Source: Gnetum montanum (taxonomy: Eukaryota > Streptophyta > Gnetopsida > Gnetales > Gnetaceae). From it: a stretch of DNA of 64,000 nt. A model generated the notes under the pieces. It did not search any database, was not told the origin of the DNA, and saw only the letters and a list, made by a program, of their open reading frames with translations. The position numbers and the translations under genes were made by a program. The stretch is taken from positions 109,060 to 173,059 of the forward strand of contig MNCI01036208.1 in the NCBI GenBank assembly GCA_015680685.1, given 5' to 3'. Shown piece after piece: positions 1-11,160 of this stretch. Numbering within the stretch: position 1 is the stretch's first letter; every line of letters starts with the position of its first letter.

Positions 1-248
1 CACTTAGGCTAGATTAGATTCTCTTACCCTTTCTCGTAGATTAGTTAATATTACTCTCTTTCTATTGCCTTCAGGAGTAGCATTAGATTAGAAACACATC
101 ATACACCTCACCCTGGACTAAACCATACATGAAAAATATAATACTAGTCTAGGTGCCACAACTAGTTCGTCTGTGGAGTTTGATCAGATCGCACGTGAAA
201 ATGCTCGTATTCATATGGTTGAGTGTAGGGGTACCTCGCCACTCATCA
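1..248 (+). repeat. 3' end of an LTR of the element A family
   Basis: The stretch ends in the same boundary as the LTRs of element A: a run around GTGTAGGGGTACCTCG followed by CACTCATCA. Upstream it also keeps the motif seen in A just after the SINE-free R region (GATTCTCT followed by ACCCTTTC). No primer-binding site follows position 248, so this is either a solo LTR or the 3' LTR of an element lying to the left of the window. The 5' part of the LTR is outside the window. Confidence 0.8.
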
Positions 249-883
249 AGCACTAATTTTATTTTGATCGGAATACATTTTCCTACCTCTAGATTTTAGT
301 CCCAACATAATACATCCTTTCTATCATGATAATCAACTTAGATTAGCATCTGACATCAAGCCTAGTAACTTATAAACATTGACATTTCAAACTACTATAC
401 CACTTAACCATAAATTTTGTTAGTCAAGAAAGTATCTATTCTTTCAATAATTATATCAATGAAAAACTATGCCAAGCAAGTAGAATAATAAAAGTTCTTT
501 GTTCATTTATTTTTCGAAGGTTCACTTCTAGGTGGATTTTTAGTTTCAACCTACCTATCTTAATATAGGAGGTGTTATCCTTCTCCCTTGGAGTCCATAC
601 ATGATGCTACTGAATTCTTTATAGTTCCAACTAACAATAGGATTTTCTATTGCCCTTGACATTTTTCAAGGTAAAAGTTGTAGATCATTGATCATCTTTT
701 AATTATTTTAAATTATTGAATAACTAGATTAGTATCACTCTTTACCATTTTTACCTCCAATTGATCATGGTCATCTTTAACTTCCTCAATTGGGTATGTG
801 ACATCACCTTAATTTAATTAATACATCCTCTCCTAACTCTTCTATTTGTTATTAATGATAATGCTTCAATCATTGTTCATTAA
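249..883. other. AT-rich non-coding stretch
   Basis: No reading frame or RNA gene is visible. Near 770-800 the minus strand still reads a short acidic stretch (EEVKDDHDQLE) in line with the integrase remnant next to it, so at least part of this interval is probably the decayed 3' tail of that retrotransposon. The rest has no recognisable content. Confidence 0.4.
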
Positions 884-1553
884 CTAAAATGAGTTAGATA
901 AATCTTCTAGTGGTGAAATTAAGACACTTCCATTAGAATGAGGTTGTAATACTAGGTATGAACCTTCCCACTTCATTATCAACTTACCTAGAAATTTATC
1001 TAATATCATGTTATTGAGTAAGACTATCTCCTTCATAAAATTTCTTATTAAGTATATTTTTATCATGCATGAGTTTCATTTGTTTCTTAATTATTCATTT
1101 TTTGTCAAGTGTATGCATGCACAACCCAATAAGTTCATGTATTTGAGCCATTCTAAGGTCTTGAAGAAATTTTGCATCAAAATTTAGTTGGTTCACTAGT
1201 TTTGAAGATTGGTACTTGATTTCTATGGGTAGAAGACATTGTTTCAGATAAAATAGTTGATGAGGTGAATATCCTAAATTTGGTTAATAAGTGTTCCTAT
1301 AAGCCCATAGTGCATCTTGTAATTTTTTAGAATAATTCTTTCTTTTAGCAAATATTGTTTTGTTTAAGATTTTTAGGATGATCCAGTTGGCATTTTCAAC
1401 TTGTCCATTTGTTTGAGGATGATAGGAAATTGCTATTTTGTGTTGGATTCTACAAATTTTAAGAAATATTTCCACGACTTTGTACCGTATAGAAAGTATT
1501 TCATTTGTAGTGTAATGCAAGTGAAAAGTATATAACACAACAACCAAATTTTA
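884..1553 (-). pseudogene. Ty3/gypsy integrase remnant
   Basis: Read on the minus strand, 1547-1284 gives the end of an integrase core with the motif SYHPQTNGQVEN, including the glutamate (GQVE) that closes the D,D,E catalytic triad, followed by LQDALWAYRNTY. After a stop the similarity continues through about 1284-1070, with a helical segment ending in MKLMHDKNILNKKFYEGD. At 1066-884 it gives the integrase C-terminal domain (LGKLIMKWEGSYLVL). The order and spacing are those of Ty3/gypsy integrases; the RMAQIHEL and KWEG blocks look most like the Tat type. The 5' end is lost at the G-rich segment starting near 1551. Several stops make it non-functional. Confidence 0.8.
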
Positions 1554-1970
1554 TGTATGCATGCATGTATTTGAGAGGGATAGGGGTAGGGGGGTTAGGG
1601 GTAGGAGGGAAGGCAGGGAATGGGAGGGGATGTTGGAGAACACCTTACAAAAAAGTAGTGTAGATGAGGTGGGGAGGAGGATGGAGGGGGTGTGCCTTAC
1701 TAAAAAGTAGTATATATAAAGTGTTTCATTGTTTGCAGAACATTTTTCAAAAGCTAAGAGTCGATAGTACTTCATTTTTTTGCATGATGCCTTTCAAAAG
1801 TTGAAAATAGGTCTTAAGCCTTCCATCTCTCAACCAAGAATGGTAGTATCTACCATCTTTGTTAAAAAGAACAACTACAACCCAACCCTAACCACACAAC
1901 TATCCCTTAACCCCTCCCTACCCCCAACCCCACCCTTATCCCTTAACATACCATCTAGAACCTAAAATCC
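1551..1970. repeat. G-rich/C-rich imperfect inverted repeat
   Basis: The left arm (about 1575-1650) is a run of G tracts such as GGGATAGGGGTAGGGGGG. The right arm (about 1883-1945) is a run of C tracts such as CCCCTCCCTACCCCCAACC. The reverse complement of the right arm resembles the left arm, so the segment could fold back with a loop of roughly 240 bases. Two similar sub-blocks (CTTACAAAAAAGTAGT near 1645 and CTTACTAAAAAGTAGT near 1697) lie in the loop. It abruptly ends the integrase remnant, so it may be an inserted small transposon. No target duplication was found. Confidence 0.45.
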
Positions 1971-2139
1971 TACGCACCCTCATATAAACTACCCCTTAAC
2001 ATACACCATTTGGAACCTATAATCCTACACACAATAAAAAATTGTATATAGTAATTACATCCTATCTATCATCTCTATTTTAAAAAAACATTGTATTAAT
2101 TTAGAAAGTTTCAGTCATTGTGTTTTTTTGGTAAGTTAC

Positions 2140-2870
2140 TTTTAAAATATTCTTTAGCAAGTTATATACTTTACTATTTCATGTAATAGACATTGAGTTG
2201 TTTTTAGCAAACTTGAGTTATTTTGGGTTCCTTTTAGAAAGATTAATTTGTTTCATATTTACTTTTAGAAATTTTATTTCTAGGCATGAGCTTGTTTATA
2301 AAATTTATTGTTTTCAAGGTGGCCATCTTATAATACTAAGTGTGAGAAGGTTTTAACAATTTTTACAAAAAACATTTTCCCCATAGTTACTTTTAGAAAT
2401 TTCATTTCTGTGTTGTTTCTAGAAAAAATTATATATTTTTTTACTTGACATATTAACCATGAAAAAGATATTTTTAGAAAATGTATTCTTGTTCTAAAAT
2501 TTCTTTCTAGAAAGTTTATTTTTTTGGTTAGGATAAGGTCATTTTTAGAAACTCTATCTTTGAAATTTAAGGGATGGGGGAGGGGGGGTGTTAAAAATCC
2601 AAAATAAGTGAAACATAGGTACACCCCACGATATATAGTCCAATTAGAACTTTGTATAACTTAGCATTGCCGATAGGAATCAAATCCATGACTTAGAGCT
2701 TCCAAATCAAGTATCAAATTACTAGGCTAACACCTCTTTGTTAATTTTGACATTTTAGGTGTGACAAGGCCTCATGGATGTTCTTTTTAGAAAATTTATT
2801 TTTTTGTGGAGTTAGTTTCGGTAAAATGTTTTTTTTAATGGTTGTTTTTAGAAAATTTATTTATCTTAGA
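2140..2870. repeat. Degenerate interspersed TTTTTAGAAA repeats
   Basis: The motif TTTTTAGAAAATTTATTT or close variants recurs about ten times at irregular spacing, for example near 2143, 2238, 2390, 2470, 2510, 2548, 2788 and 2848. It looks like an old, decayed minisatellite. The SINE copy at 2587-2734 lies inside the series with motif copies on both sides, so the repeats are probably older than that insertion. Confidence 0.4.
2587..2734 (-). mobile_element. tRNA-derived SINE, copy 1
   Basis: On the minus strand it starts GGTGTTAGCCTAGTAA, which carries an A box of the RNA polymerase III type, and then GGATTTGATTCC, a worn B box. It continues through a GGACTATATATC block and ends near AACACC. 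The same arrangement occurs in three other places in this window. Known family logic: an A box plus a B box about 30-40 bases apart at the 5' end is the mark of a tRNA-derived SINE. No target duplication was identified. Confidence 0.7.
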
Positions 2871-3219
2871 GTAACAAAAATTCTTTCAAGAAGTTTATAC
2901 ATATTATATGTGTGACATAAAGGCTTTAAGAAGTTGAGTGGGTCCCATATGTACTAAATAGAATGTGACAAAGAAGGCTTATCAGAACTCCACATTGACA
3001 AAATAGGACATGATAGAATGCCATTGGTAATTTGCCTCTAGGCCAAAACAAACATATTACGTAAAAGGTCATCTACCAATCAATACCACCATTGCACATG
3101 GGTTTTACAAAATATTTGTTGAAACATCATCTTTCATACAAATCAAGTTGTTACCATCACTATATATAAATTTCATAAAATATTTGTGAAAAGTTCATCT
3201 ATCAAAGTTAATAGCAAAG

Positions 3220-3375
3220 GGTGTTAGACCGTAACAATTTGGTATTGGAGCCCTAAAATAATTGTAACACAGGTACACCCCAAGATATATAGTCCACTTA
3301 GAATGTTATAAGTCAACACTGTCCACCAGAATCGAACCCATAACTTGGAGCTTTCAAATTAAGAGTCTTACCTCA
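3220..3375 (-). mobile_element. tRNA-derived SINE, copy 2
   Basis: This copy shares with copy 1 the plus-strand blocks GGTACACCCCA, GATATATAGTCCA and AGAATCGAACCCAT. The last is the reverse complement of a near-perfect B box (GGTTCGATTCT). The A-box end around 3370 is damaged (CTTACCTCACAAAGTAGG instead of CTTACTACTAGGCTAAC). It begins with GGTGTTAG and keeps the TATTGGAGCCC and AAAATAATTG tail blocks. Confidence 0.7.
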
Positions 3376-4720
3376 CAAAGTAGGAATTAACCATAGCTCC
3401 TTCAACCCATATGAACTATGTGAGTGACTCTTAGGGAACTCTAAAGTTCATTGACATAACTAGCACTTCCTATAGTTACCCACCCTTTAGGTGGGACACT
3501 TAGGTTAACAAAATCCAGAAAGTTGTTTCTTTTCTTTCTATTATTATCCATGATTCATGGACAATATTTTGCATGCACTATCATGACCTAAATCAAGAGT
3601 CTTATCACTAGACTGCAACAATTTGACTACATAAACAAGGTTAATAGCAATGATGTGCACTAATGATGCAAGTTAAAGCATAACAATGACACCAATGAGT
3701 CTGTTTATATCCTTTGCAATTGTTGAAAGAGAGGGCATATGTTAACAACAATGTTAACGAGTGTAGTACAAAATATGCCCCACGTAGCCGAGGGCCGGAT
3801 TTTTGTTGAGTTTCGGTCATAAATTTTCCTTTCTTTTAATTATTTAATAAGATGAAAGAATGACGTTATCCATTAATTCGTTGGTGCTGCGTGTTCAACG
3901 ACCAGGAAGTGAATGGATATTATTGCGCTGTCAGCTCTGCATTGGCCGTTCGGAATTTATTAGGTGCTTTCCATGCCAGTCAGGTCGTTGTTTGTGGACT
4001 GCAAACTGGAAAAGGCAATTGTGGTTGGCATGCTTTCAATTAAATTTGATGGATAACTGCTTGGGAAAAATGAAATCAGAAATGAAATTTGGTTTCTGTA
4101 CAATCAAAAATTCTTCTGTGGAAATGGAAACTATCAACATAGTTTTCATTGAAGAAATTTGCCTTGAAAACGATTCACATATGTGTGAACTGAATTAATG
4201 ACATCTGAAAAACGAAAAAGTTCGTTGTGTCGGGAAAAAAAAAGAAGGAAAAAGGAAAGAATACGGCAGTTGATCAGAAATGGAATGTGAATTTTCGTTG
4301 GACATTATGCGTCTTTCGCCGTATCCACGAAAAAAGTACGTGATAAGGGATTTTTGTTTTCTTCTGGTTCAGGGTTTATGAGTATTTTTCCAAGTTAGAT
4401 TCTAAAGACCAGGGAGCAGCAATTTCATGCCGAACCACAGAAACCCAGTGACCACTCGCCCAGACGTCGTCTGAATCTCCCATCTTTCCCTTTCAATTAT
4501 TATTATTTTGATTCTGCTAATTTAATAATGCAAATTCACTTGTGGCGTTGGTAATTTGATGCATTTATGCATTTATATTCTTTGATTTATCTTATTTCTT
4601 GGTCTGTAAATTCCGTGCCTCTGCTTTTGGAGACTGCATTTCTGCGTAACATTCCCACAAAGCTGCTGCAACATTTTTCAATTGCTGCTGCAGTTTGTGT
4701 TTCCATTGTTCTTTGCAACT
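3376..4720 (+). promoter_or_regulatory. Upstream region of the FPPS-like gene
   Basis: No protein-coding exon is supported here. Base composition becomes less AT-rich from about 3780 than in the flanking repeats. ACGT-core motifs, the common plant bZIP/bHLH type, occur near 4337 (GTACGTGA) and 4462 (GACGTCGTC). An octamer-like ATGCAAAT lies near 4525. No confident TATA box or transcription start was placed; a candidate is the TTTATATTC near 4568. An open stretch at 3860-4198 has no recognisable domain and is not called as a gene. Promoter status is inferred from position only. Confidence 0.35.
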
Positions 4721-7700
4721 ATGGCGTCCTCTGCTATGACCCTTGACAACGCCACAAAACTGGTTCTTCAGCTTGCCACTCTGATGCAGCTTAAGCGTCT
4801 GAACTTTGGTTTGCCTAGTGCTGTTGCTGTTCTTAACCAGAAATTCCGAGCCCTTTGTGCCAATGATGATATTAGTGATAAATCCAAGTTTTACGTAGTC
4901 TTTGATATTCTTAAGGCTGAGATTTTGCTTGATCCAGCTGCTCACCACACTCCGGAGTCTCGAAATTGGGTAGAAAAGGTACTTGTACTATGTATCGACA
5001 CTTTTTGTGATCGTCTCTTGATTCTCTGTTTGCCTCTGTTTGTTTCCTCCCCTAAGAAACAAGTCTTTTTTCCCTAAGAAAAAAATTGTCATTTCTATTT
5101 CTAGTACCACAAACTAGAATTTGAGTCTTTATCAATATTAACTTTCATACCAGAATGATTGCAATAGTTATGGAGGATTTGAAGCATATAATTTAATCCT
5201 GTAACTGATTTTGCAATCAAGGCTACATCATCTGTAATGAGAAGCATGTTCAAGATCTTGCTTGCTTGATATGAATAAAAATTAAACAGGGTCACATAGA
5301 AGGACATGACTGTTCCTTTCTGACTGGCCCATAATGAACTATTCCACTGTTATGGGCAGTAGAGATATGTCGTAGCTGGGAATCTTTACTATTGTAAGGA
5401 GCATTATCATCAGTTCTTATAACTTACTATGTTTATTAGTACTTTATCCGTCATCTGACTACTTTTTGTTTCCTGTTTTTCCCCCTTCTTTTCTTGGTTG
5501 TACATCACTGGTATGAAGCAGATGCTACAGCATAATGTTCCTCATGGTAATTTCTCACTGCGCATTGTAAACAATTTGGAATGTTTTAATTGTGTAGTCA
5601 CATCAAAGGTTCATTTTGTTCCCTTTGTAACTTTTTGGTGTCAGGAAAGCTGAACAGGGGCCTTGCTGTGGTGGACAGCTATAAGCACCTAAAAGGAGGA
5701 AAAATAACAGAAGATGAATTCTTTCTTGCATCTGTCCTTGGCTGGGCTATCGAATGGGTAAGTTTATACCTCTTCAGCTTTTTCATTTTGATGTTAATAC
5801 ATTGTCACTGTTTTTTAAGTAGGTTTTTCCTTGTGCAATCAGGGTAGTTAACTAGTCATGTCATCCAAGGCTAGTGCTTGATGCTAATCAAACTCTGGTT
5901 TTGCAGCTTCAAGCATGCTTTCTTGTTTTAGATGATATCATGGATGAATCTCAAACAAGGCGAGGGCAGCCTTGCTGGTTCAGATTACCATGGGTAAGTG
6001 AGCTTTCTTGGGCTTACCAGACTCTGTTATTCGCTGTACTAGTTAGATTTAACCCGTTGTCTGACACAAGTACATCATTTACAAATTGTATAAAGAATCT
6101 AAAGTGATTTTTTTATTGATTTATAGAAAAAGAACAGAACATCACTTCTCTCTCTGTATTACCGTTACATTTCCCAGTGTTATCTCACCATAACATTCTT
6201 GATTGTGCATCTTGGATGCCCTGTTACTAATATTTTCGTATTTAAGAGCATGGCAGTAGTTGAAACACATTTTAACAGACCACTTCAGTGCTAAGAAAAT
6301 CTGGAAAAAATGGATCCTTTCTTCTAAAGAATGCTTGAAAATTCTGCATTCTTAAAGTATTAGCGATATATTCTATCTAATGTTGGTTAGATGTCAAGGA
6401 AGATGTGGTTTCTTCCCTAATAATACAGAAATCAATGTCATTCGTATTCAGAAGTAAAGAAATGGTATTATTTGGTATCACAATTCAAAATAATATAATT
6501 ATAATTATTTCACATGTTTAGAATCTATAACTATCAGGGTGACATTAGAGGTCAATTTTGAGTGTTTGCTCATATGTTTGGATGTTAATGTCACCATTGT
6601 ACTGCTATTTAATTCCTTATCTTGCGTATCTTTCAATGTTATCTTCATTGGTGCTTGTACTCGTCAAATGTGAAATTATAGTTGATGTGATTAGTTACTT
6701 TGCTGTTTTACCACTTTTCAGGTAGGTAATATTGCAGTCAACGATGGAGTTTTGCTTCACGGTCACATTGGGAGAATTCTTAAAAGGCATTTTTACTCAA
6801 AACATTTCTGTGCCGATCTACTGGATGTTTTCAATGAGGTAAAAGAACTACAAACATGATATTGATATTCAATTTGATGTTAACAAAAACATTTTTTTTT
6901 TTTTTAAAAAGTTGTGTTTTCTCTTTTGTATAGGTTGGGTTTCAAACAGCGTGTGGACAATTGCTCGATTTAATGACGACTTATGAAAAAGATTTAAGAA
7001 GATGTACATTGCCTAAGTATGTTATAATTACAACATAGAAGTCTTTGGTTATACTATATAATTTGTCTTTCTACACAGCAATCTTGTCTAATGTAAGAGC
7101 TAAGAATTGTAATAATTCACTAATTGTTATAGATTACAACTAACGTTGGAGTTATCTTAATTATATGATTCCGTATGCAGGACTTGTGAGCATGAAAATG
7201 GTCATTACGCTCATCACTGATAGGAACTATACCTTTTTTAAGGCCTTAATATTTCTGTGTTTGCTAACTGGAAAATTTGTCATTTCCTTTCAGTTACCTT
7301 CGGATAGTGGAGTACAAGACTGCTTACTATTCATTCTATCTTCCTGTGAGCTAACCTTTTTGTGCTTGTTTGTTTTGGACTACAGAATATCAAATTTAAC
7401 CTTCTGGGATAGCTAGAGGAATTATGTGCTATAACTTAATGAATTTCCTGTTAATTTTTTAAGTTTTATTTTTAAGGTGGCCTGTGCTCTTCTAATGGCT
7501 GGAGAGAACTTAGATAATCACATTGCTGTCAAGCAAATTTTAGTAAAGATGGGAATCTATTTTCAAGTTCAGGTCTGCAACGTCTTGGTTTTGAAAATTG
7601 ATTCCTAACTGTAAAATGAAAGCATGGTTATAAACTTCTAATTCTAATTGAATGTAGTTTAATTTTTCACCCCGTGATTGCATCCTTTTACGGTGAATAA

Positions 7701-8705
7701 TATTATCTCATTTTTAATAGGATGATTACCTGGATTGCTTTGGTGACCCGAAGGTCAGTGGAAAGGTGAGATTATAATGAAAAAACTGCTTCTGTTAGCA
7801 TGCGTGTTCAATTAGTATCTTTCGTGACTCTCTGACATCTAAATGTTAACAGTTTTTGTCAAAAGCGTCGAAATGATTTGATCCAACTGGAGTAGCATCA
7901 GTTCAAGTAGAGATTAGAAAAATTGATCATGTGGGATTAAGCATAGAAAATTGTATATTTGCTACTAGTACCGACCATAATAATTCATTTGATATTTGTA
8001 GATTGGAACTGACATTGAAGACTTTAAATGTTCTTGGTTGCTGGTACAAGCACTTCAACGAGCTGATGCTAGCCAATTGGAAAGGTTAAATGTAAGAAAA
8101 TATGGATGCAAAATTTTCATCTTTTTCCATTCATGCAATGATTATAGTGATTTTTCATTTTGATTCTTTTGTTGTAGGCCAACTATGGGAAAAAAGATCC
8201 AGGTTGTCTCTCTGACGTCAAGGCATTATACAATGAACTAAGACTCCAGGTTCTTGTTCTCATTTTTCTTGACAATTGGTGGAGGAATTTCATCTATAAA
8301 ATCTTTAATGAAGTTCTACAGGCTGATAAACTAGTGTTTATATTCTAGAATTCAAGGTTGTGTAATTGAAAAGCTTATGAGCTGTATATATACATCCCCA
8401 GCGTGTGTTGTTTATTAGGATTGGTAAAGTCTAAAGTGAAATGATTGGTTGAACATTTTTAACTTATGATACCATATACAGGATGCTTTTCTCGAGTATG
8501 AGAACAACAGCTATGAAGAGCTGACTGTAGCAATTGAAGAACACGAGAGTGAGCCAATACGGGTAAACAATATCTTCATGTTGAAGTCAACATCTATGAA
8601 ATTTTTTTTTCTGATAGTTATGATTAGAAAAACTGAAATTATTAATGATCTGTACAGTTTATGTTGAAGGCATTCCTGGATAAAATATACAAGAGACAAA
8701 AGTGA
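4721..8705 (+). CDS. FPS: Farnesyl-diphosphate-synthase-like prenyltransferase, 13 exons
   Basis: Known role of the family: head-to-tail condensation of IPP with DMAPP and GPP to farnesyl diphosphate, feeding sterols and sesquiterpenes. Exons: 4721-4978, 5522-5546, 5645-5757, 5907-5993, 6722-6838, 6934-7016, 7294-7345, 7477-7572, 7721-7765, 8002-8091, 8178-8249, 8482-8562, 8658-8705. All introns are GT-AG and the frame stays open for 388 residues. Landmarks: GKLNRG (95-100), first aspartate motif DDIMD (141-145) followed by [20 protein letters not shown] (235-245), second motif DDYLD (278-282), [11 protein letters not shown], and C-terminal YKRQK. Exon 2 is a 25-base microexon. Cytosolic plant enzymes usually start near residue 45-50 here. 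The extra N-terminus is rich in Ala, Leu and Ser with Lys/Arg and could be a transit peptide. Residue 136, five before DDIMD, is Cys where an aromatic is usual. The loop after LMTTYE is two residues short. The start is the first ATG; upstream in-frame codons include no ATG back to 4682. Product specificity is uncertain. Confidence 0.93.
5101..5310 (-). pseudogene. LINE reverse-transcriptase fragment in intron 1 of the FPPS-like gene
   Basis: The minus strand reads [20 protein letters not shown], then about 20 residues, then a stretch ending in [10 protein letters not shown]. This is the palm region of non-LTR reverse transcriptases: the usual YADD box is ITDD here, and KVNxDK follows at the normal distance. 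It is about 65 residues long, lies wholly inside intron 1 (4979-5521), and runs opposite to the host gene. No poly(A) tail or other LINE domain was recognised, so it is an old truncated insertion. Confidence 0.65.
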
Positions 8706-10137
8706 AGATAACAATGCTTGACTGCACTTTTTGATGCTTAACTATATTGCCCATTGCTACAGGTTAGCAGAACGGTTTCATATAGAGGGGTTGTGCTCTA
8801 TTTGCTATATCTTGTTTTAGTTTAAATTTTAGCTAGAGTATCTTTGAGTACAAGAAATTTCTTTGGATTTTGTATATCAGCCGATATATGTAATAAGGAT
8901 GCGTAGCTTTTGTTCTCGTTTTTATTTAAGTACTATTTAACTTATTGTAATTGAAATATATAAGTGAAAAATAATCTTGTTGACTTTGTTATGACTGTCT
9001 TATTTTCATGTTATTCTTCATTATTGTTAATTTAGTGGCAAGCCTCTTGAGGTGTTAGTGTAGTGGTAAGAGTTCTAAGTTATGGGCTTAATTTTGGTAG
9101 GTAATGTTGACTTATAAAGTTATAATTGGACTAGATATCTTTGGTTGTATCCATATTACAATTATTTTGGGTTCCAACACCCCTTACATTATCCTTCAAA
9201 GTAAAATAATCATAGCACATAGAAAGTAAAATTTAACCTATATTTCTTTTGATGTTTATGCTAGTCTTTCTCAAATGTTTGTTTGTGGTATAATATATTT
9301 TTTTGGAACAATGAGGAGATTTGATTTTTTTCTAGTGGATCCAATTTTTCTTGTTTTAGTTTTCTTTTAGTCAATTAGATCTCTCTAGAATTCCCATATG
9401 AGGATTCTAAGTTAACTCTAATTTCTTCAATCAATTCCAAAATTTTTGTTCCTTCTATTGATATAGAAATTTTCGTTAATTTTGAACATATAAATTTACA
9501 AGTTAGTGAGAAAAAAATCTAAGATGCCTTCTTCCATTAATGTTGATGCAACCACAACACTTTATTTTGTCCTCCTTGTTGATGTATATGAGTCACTGGT
9601 AGCTAATCTTACATTACGTTATTTTTTGTTCTCCTAGTTGAGGTATATGAGTCATTGGTAGCTAATCTTACATTATGTTATTTGTTTATTCAAATTGTGC
9701 GTTAACTTTCTCATATTCAAAAGTTTTGCCATGCAGTTAAATGATGTGATACAAAAGCATAACATTCAAATCATTAATGTGAATGATTATTCTTTTTTTT
9801 TTCTATATTTTGAGTTAGGTAATGCTTCAATGGTGTAGTATGCCCTAAATATAAGATCATGTACACATCAACATGTAGTGTTCATCATTCGTAAGTGGAC
9901 ATTATATTTTGTAAATGGATTTCATATTTTGATGTTGAATCAAAAGATTATTATAAAGTTTCATGTTGTGTTGAGTTATTTAATCTTCCATCAATAGTTT
10001 AGAAAACTAAGCAAACAATTATTAGTGTTCTTGGTCCCATTAAGCACATAAAATTTGTTTCGAGACCATTGGGTTATTGTAAATGTTTTATGTTAAAATC
10101 AATTTTCTTAACCGTAAAAAAAGAATTGGTATTATAA
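8706..10137. other. 3' flank of the FPPS-like gene
   Basis: This is AT-rich sequence with no protein-coding signal except the SINE at 9051-9182. A polyadenylation signal for the upstream gene is expected here. Weak AATAA-type candidates occur near 8890, but no site can be chosen. A near-repeat of about 60 bases containing GAGTCA(C/T)TGGTAGCTAATC occurs at about 9575-9625 and 9630-9680. Confidence 0.4.
9051..9182 (+). mobile_element. tRNA-derived SINE, copy 3
   Basis: It starts GGTGTTAGTGTAGTGGTAAG, a good A box, followed by a worn B box (GGGCTTAATTTTGG). The body block AATTGGACTAGATATC and the tail ATTATTTTGGGTTCCAACACC follow. It is in the same orientation as the FPPS-like gene and lies about 350 bases past its stop codon, so it may fall in or near the 3' untranslated region. 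No flanking duplication was identified. Confidence 0.75.
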
Positions 10138-10142
10138 GTAGG

Positions 10143-11020
10143 TGATGAGATGTGATATCGTGGCCGTCGCGATATCGCGTCGTCCCTTGTGATATCGCAT
10201 CGTCCCTATCGTGGTTTGTCGCCAAATCTATCAATAAGAGGTGGCACTCCCTTTATTTTCCATCCTAGGCTTAAAGAAGGGAAACTTTGGCGGATTGATC
10301 ACTCCAGAGATAGAATATTTTCCATGTGCCCGCAGTAGGAGATCCCAAGTGAACGGATTTTTATTCAAGCACCTTTGTACCTGAATGCAAGTTGTGTACA
10401 GCAATAAAGATGAGCTTTGTGGATAAACCTTGCAGTGCATGGAATAGGATTTTATTACTTGTTATTTCTTATATGTTATTTCCTACCTGTTATTTATTAT
10501 TAGTAGTAGCGTGGCATGAGTACGACTTGATTACGAGCATTTACGAATGTGTACAGCTAATCAAGAAATCAGCTGCTCATCGCGATTAGATTCTCTCACC
10601 CTTTCCTCCTAGATAGGTGCCTCAGTACGACCACTTCGAGCACGTGCGTTACGTGTGGGATCCCAGTAACGATTAGCGTTTGGTAACCACGGTTGCATTG
10701 GTTTAGGGTGTGTACAGTAAGTGGGAATAGATGTTGACGTTAATTAATTTAGACTTAGGTCATTAGTTAGAGTTAGCTAGTTTCTCAACCCTTCACCCTT
10801 AGCATAGAAGACATAAAACAGAAAAACCATAAAAATCATATACCTTGGACTTACTTAACCATACACCGTGACAACTACAAGTAAGTCTGGAAAGATAACG
10901 AATGATTAACCCCAAGTGTTCTATGGGGCGTGTAGGCACTTAGTCTGCGGAGTTCGACCGGATCACGTGTGCTACGCTCGTTTCATATGGTTGAGTGTAG
11001 GGGTACCTTGCCACTCATCA
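10143..11020 (+). repeat. 5' LTR of element A
   Basis: It begins TGATGAG and ends CTCATCA, a 7-base inverted terminal repeat. Near its start are several copies of a palindrome of the type GCGATATCGC (about 10153-10215), more than in the 3' LTR, which makes this LTR about 50 bases longer. A polyadenylation-type AATAAA lies at 10403-10408. The TATA-like element seen in the 3' LTR (TATAAGTA at 16409) is altered here (TATCAATAAG). Confidence 0.9.
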
Positions 11021-11021
11021 T

Positions 11022-11039
11022 TGGCGCCGTTGCTAGGGA
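11022..11039 (+). other. Primer-binding site, tRNA-Asp
   Basis: TGGCGCCGTTGCTAGGGA lies one base after the 5' LTR. It complements the 3' end of plant tRNA-Asp(GUC) with two mismatches. tRNA-Asp priming is known for the Athila branch of Ty3/gypsy elements. Confidence 0.85.
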
Positions 11040-11160
11040 CTAAGTGTTTGTGCGCCATATAAAACATAAGGATATCATTCACATCATTATGAGCCTTAAC
11101 GAACCTTCGGGTTAATCAAAAGAAAAATTTATATAACGGTAAATTAGCACACCGATAAAA

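Noticed and set aside
3860-4198. 112-residue open frame upstream of the FPPS-like gene
   Set aside because: No recognisable domain, no homolog in the window and no splice or promoter support.
4682-4720. Upstream in-frame extension of the FPPS-like protein reading LLLQFVFPLFFAT, which looks like a signal peptide
   Set aside because: It begins with TTG, not ATG; the first ATG in the frame is at 4721.
9051-9120. A tRNA gene suggested by A and B boxes
   Set aside because: The cloverleaf is not formed and the same unit occurs four times with a common non-tRNA body, so it is a SINE.
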